Source of the DNA: an uncultured Brevibacterium sp.
Lineage (GTDB): Bacteria > Actinomycetota > Actinomycetes > Actinomycetales > Brevibacteriaceae
Length of the DNA stretch: 7,003 nucleotides
Direction: 5' to 3'
Assembly: GCA_902489185.1 (NCBI GenBank)
Contig: CABTZC010000107.1
Location: forward strand, 1-7,003
Shown: piece by piece, positions 6,654-7,003 of the stretch
How the letters are laid out: each line of letters starts with the position of its first letter
Position numbering within the stretch: the first letter of the stretch is position 1
Position numbers and translations under genes: made by a program
Notes under the pieces: generated by a model
The model's input: only the letters and a program-made list of their open reading frames with translations
Databases searched by the model: none
Told to the model about the DNA's origin: nothing

Positions 6654-6689
6654 CGTTAGCGCACATATTCCCTGGGATGTGGGACCGCT

Positions 6690-7003
6690 CTAGCGCGCGT
6701 CCCTGATCGCTTGCGCCCACGCGCGTTGCGCCGGGGTGAGATTGTCACCCTGCCGGCCAGCGCGTTGTCGGTCCACCACGTCCTTTGTGGCCCCCGGGGT
6801 GGAAAGCCCAGCCGAGGCACCCCGCCACAAGTGGCAAATCGCTAGCGCGAGAGCGTCGGCAGCGTCGGCCGGTTTTGGCGGGCTGTCGAGTTTAAGAATG
6901 CGCGTCACCATGTGCGTGACCTGCTTCTTGTCGGCCCGCCCGTTACCCGTGACAGCCGCTTTCACCTCGGAAGGAGTGTGCATCGCCACGGGAATCCCCC
7001 GGC
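6690..7003 (-). CDS. ruvC: Holliday junction resolvase RuvC, 5' end cut off by window
   Basis: RuvC is the dimeric endonuclease that cuts Holliday junctions after RuvAB branch migration. Only the C-terminal 103 residues are present; the family is usually about 165-190 long, so the start and the first catalytic acids (Asp7 and Glu66 in E. coli) lie beyond position 7003. The visible part matches well: IPVAMHTPSEVKAAVTGNGRADKKQV is the region before the active-site helix, and DAADALALAICH (codons at about 6866-6831) contains the last two catalytic aspartates, encoded at 6866-6864 and 6857-6855. A tail of about 40 residues follows, ending NLTPAQRAWAQAIRDAR, of a kind seen in other actinobacterial RuvCs. 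The stop is TAG, 73 nt before ruvA. Reading-frame starts inside the window (for example GTG at 6989) are internal and not the true start. Confidence 0.95.
   Translation of the reverse strand, partial: RGIPVAMHTPSEVKAAVTGNGRADKKQVTHMVTRILKLDSPPKPADAADALALAICHLWRGASAGLSTPGATKDVVDRQRAGRQGDNLTPAQRAWAQAIRDAR

Larger units (their letters stand above)
6620..6680 (-). repeat. Long imperfect inverted repeat / potential RNA hairpin filling the ruvC-ruvA gap
   Basis: Read on the minus strand, the 5' arm is ACATCC (6680-6675), CA, GGGAATAT (6672-6665), GTGCG (6664-6660). The loop is 16 nt (6659-6644). The 3' arm is CGCAC (6643-6639), bulge GT, ATGTTCCC (6636-6629), AAA, GGATGT (6625-6620). This gives 19 pairs (one G-U) in three helices of 5, 8 and 6 bp, separated by a 2-nt bulge and a 2/3 internal loop. 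No T-run follows on either strand, so it does not look like an intrinsic terminator. It contains the ruvA Shine-Dalgarno. Confidence 0.7.

Noticed and set aside
6620..6680. The inverted repeat as an intrinsic terminator after ruvC
   Set aside because: Neither arm is followed by a T-run on either strand, and the loop is 16 nt long and AT-rich. Overlap with the ruvA ribosome binding site also argues against a terminator.
6690..6989. The GTG at 6989 as a complete 99-residue gene
   Set aside because: The frame stays open to the window edge and the codons before it (R-G-I-P) continue the RuvC sequence, so this is an internal codon of a truncated ruvC.
1..7003. A hidden new system, mobile element, CRISPR array or RNA gene
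   Set aside because: Every stretch longer than 81 nt is covered by a recognised housekeeping gene in conserved actinobacterial order. I saw no spaced direct repeats, transposase motifs or tRNA-like folds.

Overview
The window is a stretch of actinobacterial (Actinomycetota) housekeeping chromosome. All seven genes lie on the minus strand. In transcription order, from high to low coordinates, they are ruvC (5' end cut off), ruvA, ruvB, yajC, secD, secF and a rel (RelA/SpoT) gene cut off at its 3' end. The cluster ruvCAB-yajC-secDF-rel is a well-known actinobacterial arrangement. Protein details agree: SecD has the large Pro/Glu/Lys-rich insertion and the DC...CDQ cysteine pair, and Rel carries HDTVEDT and RFKD motifs with a DRLHNARTW variant. 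Base composition is only moderately GC-rich by eye. Together with direct secF-rel adjacency and no apt between them, this fits Micrococcales or Actinomycetaceae-like lineages better than mycobacteria, but the genus cannot be fixed from the sequence.

Layout. Positions 7003-6020 hold the Holliday-junction module: RuvC resolvase, then RuvA and RuvB, which overlap by 4 nt. RuvAB migrates the junction and RuvC cuts it. The 73-nt ruvC-ruvA gap is the most structured non-coding DNA here. It contains a long imperfect inverted repeat, a good -10 hexamer in the loop, a LexA-like box in one arm and the ruvA Shine-Dalgarno sequence in the same arm. An 81-nt AT-rich gap with promoter-like hexamers then separates ruvB from yajC.

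Positions 4877-1445 encode the accessory part of the Sec translocon: YajC, SecD and SecF. The genes are tightly packed (5-nt gap, then 1-nt overlap) and probably translationally coupled. SecDF uses the proton motive force to help pull secreted proteins across the membrane. The last gene, rel, starts 17 nt after secF and encodes the bifunctional (p)ppGpp synthetase/hydrolase of the stringent response. It has no obvious Shine-Dalgarno sequence.

I found no mobile element, CRISPR array, RNA gene, phage gene or unknown system. No gene-free stretch exceeds 81 nt. The points worth a second look are regulatory (the ruvC-ruvA hairpin and LexA-like box) and small protein oddities (an Asp-to-Ala change in the SecF D-F-x-G-G motif, and a repeat-built insertion in SecD).
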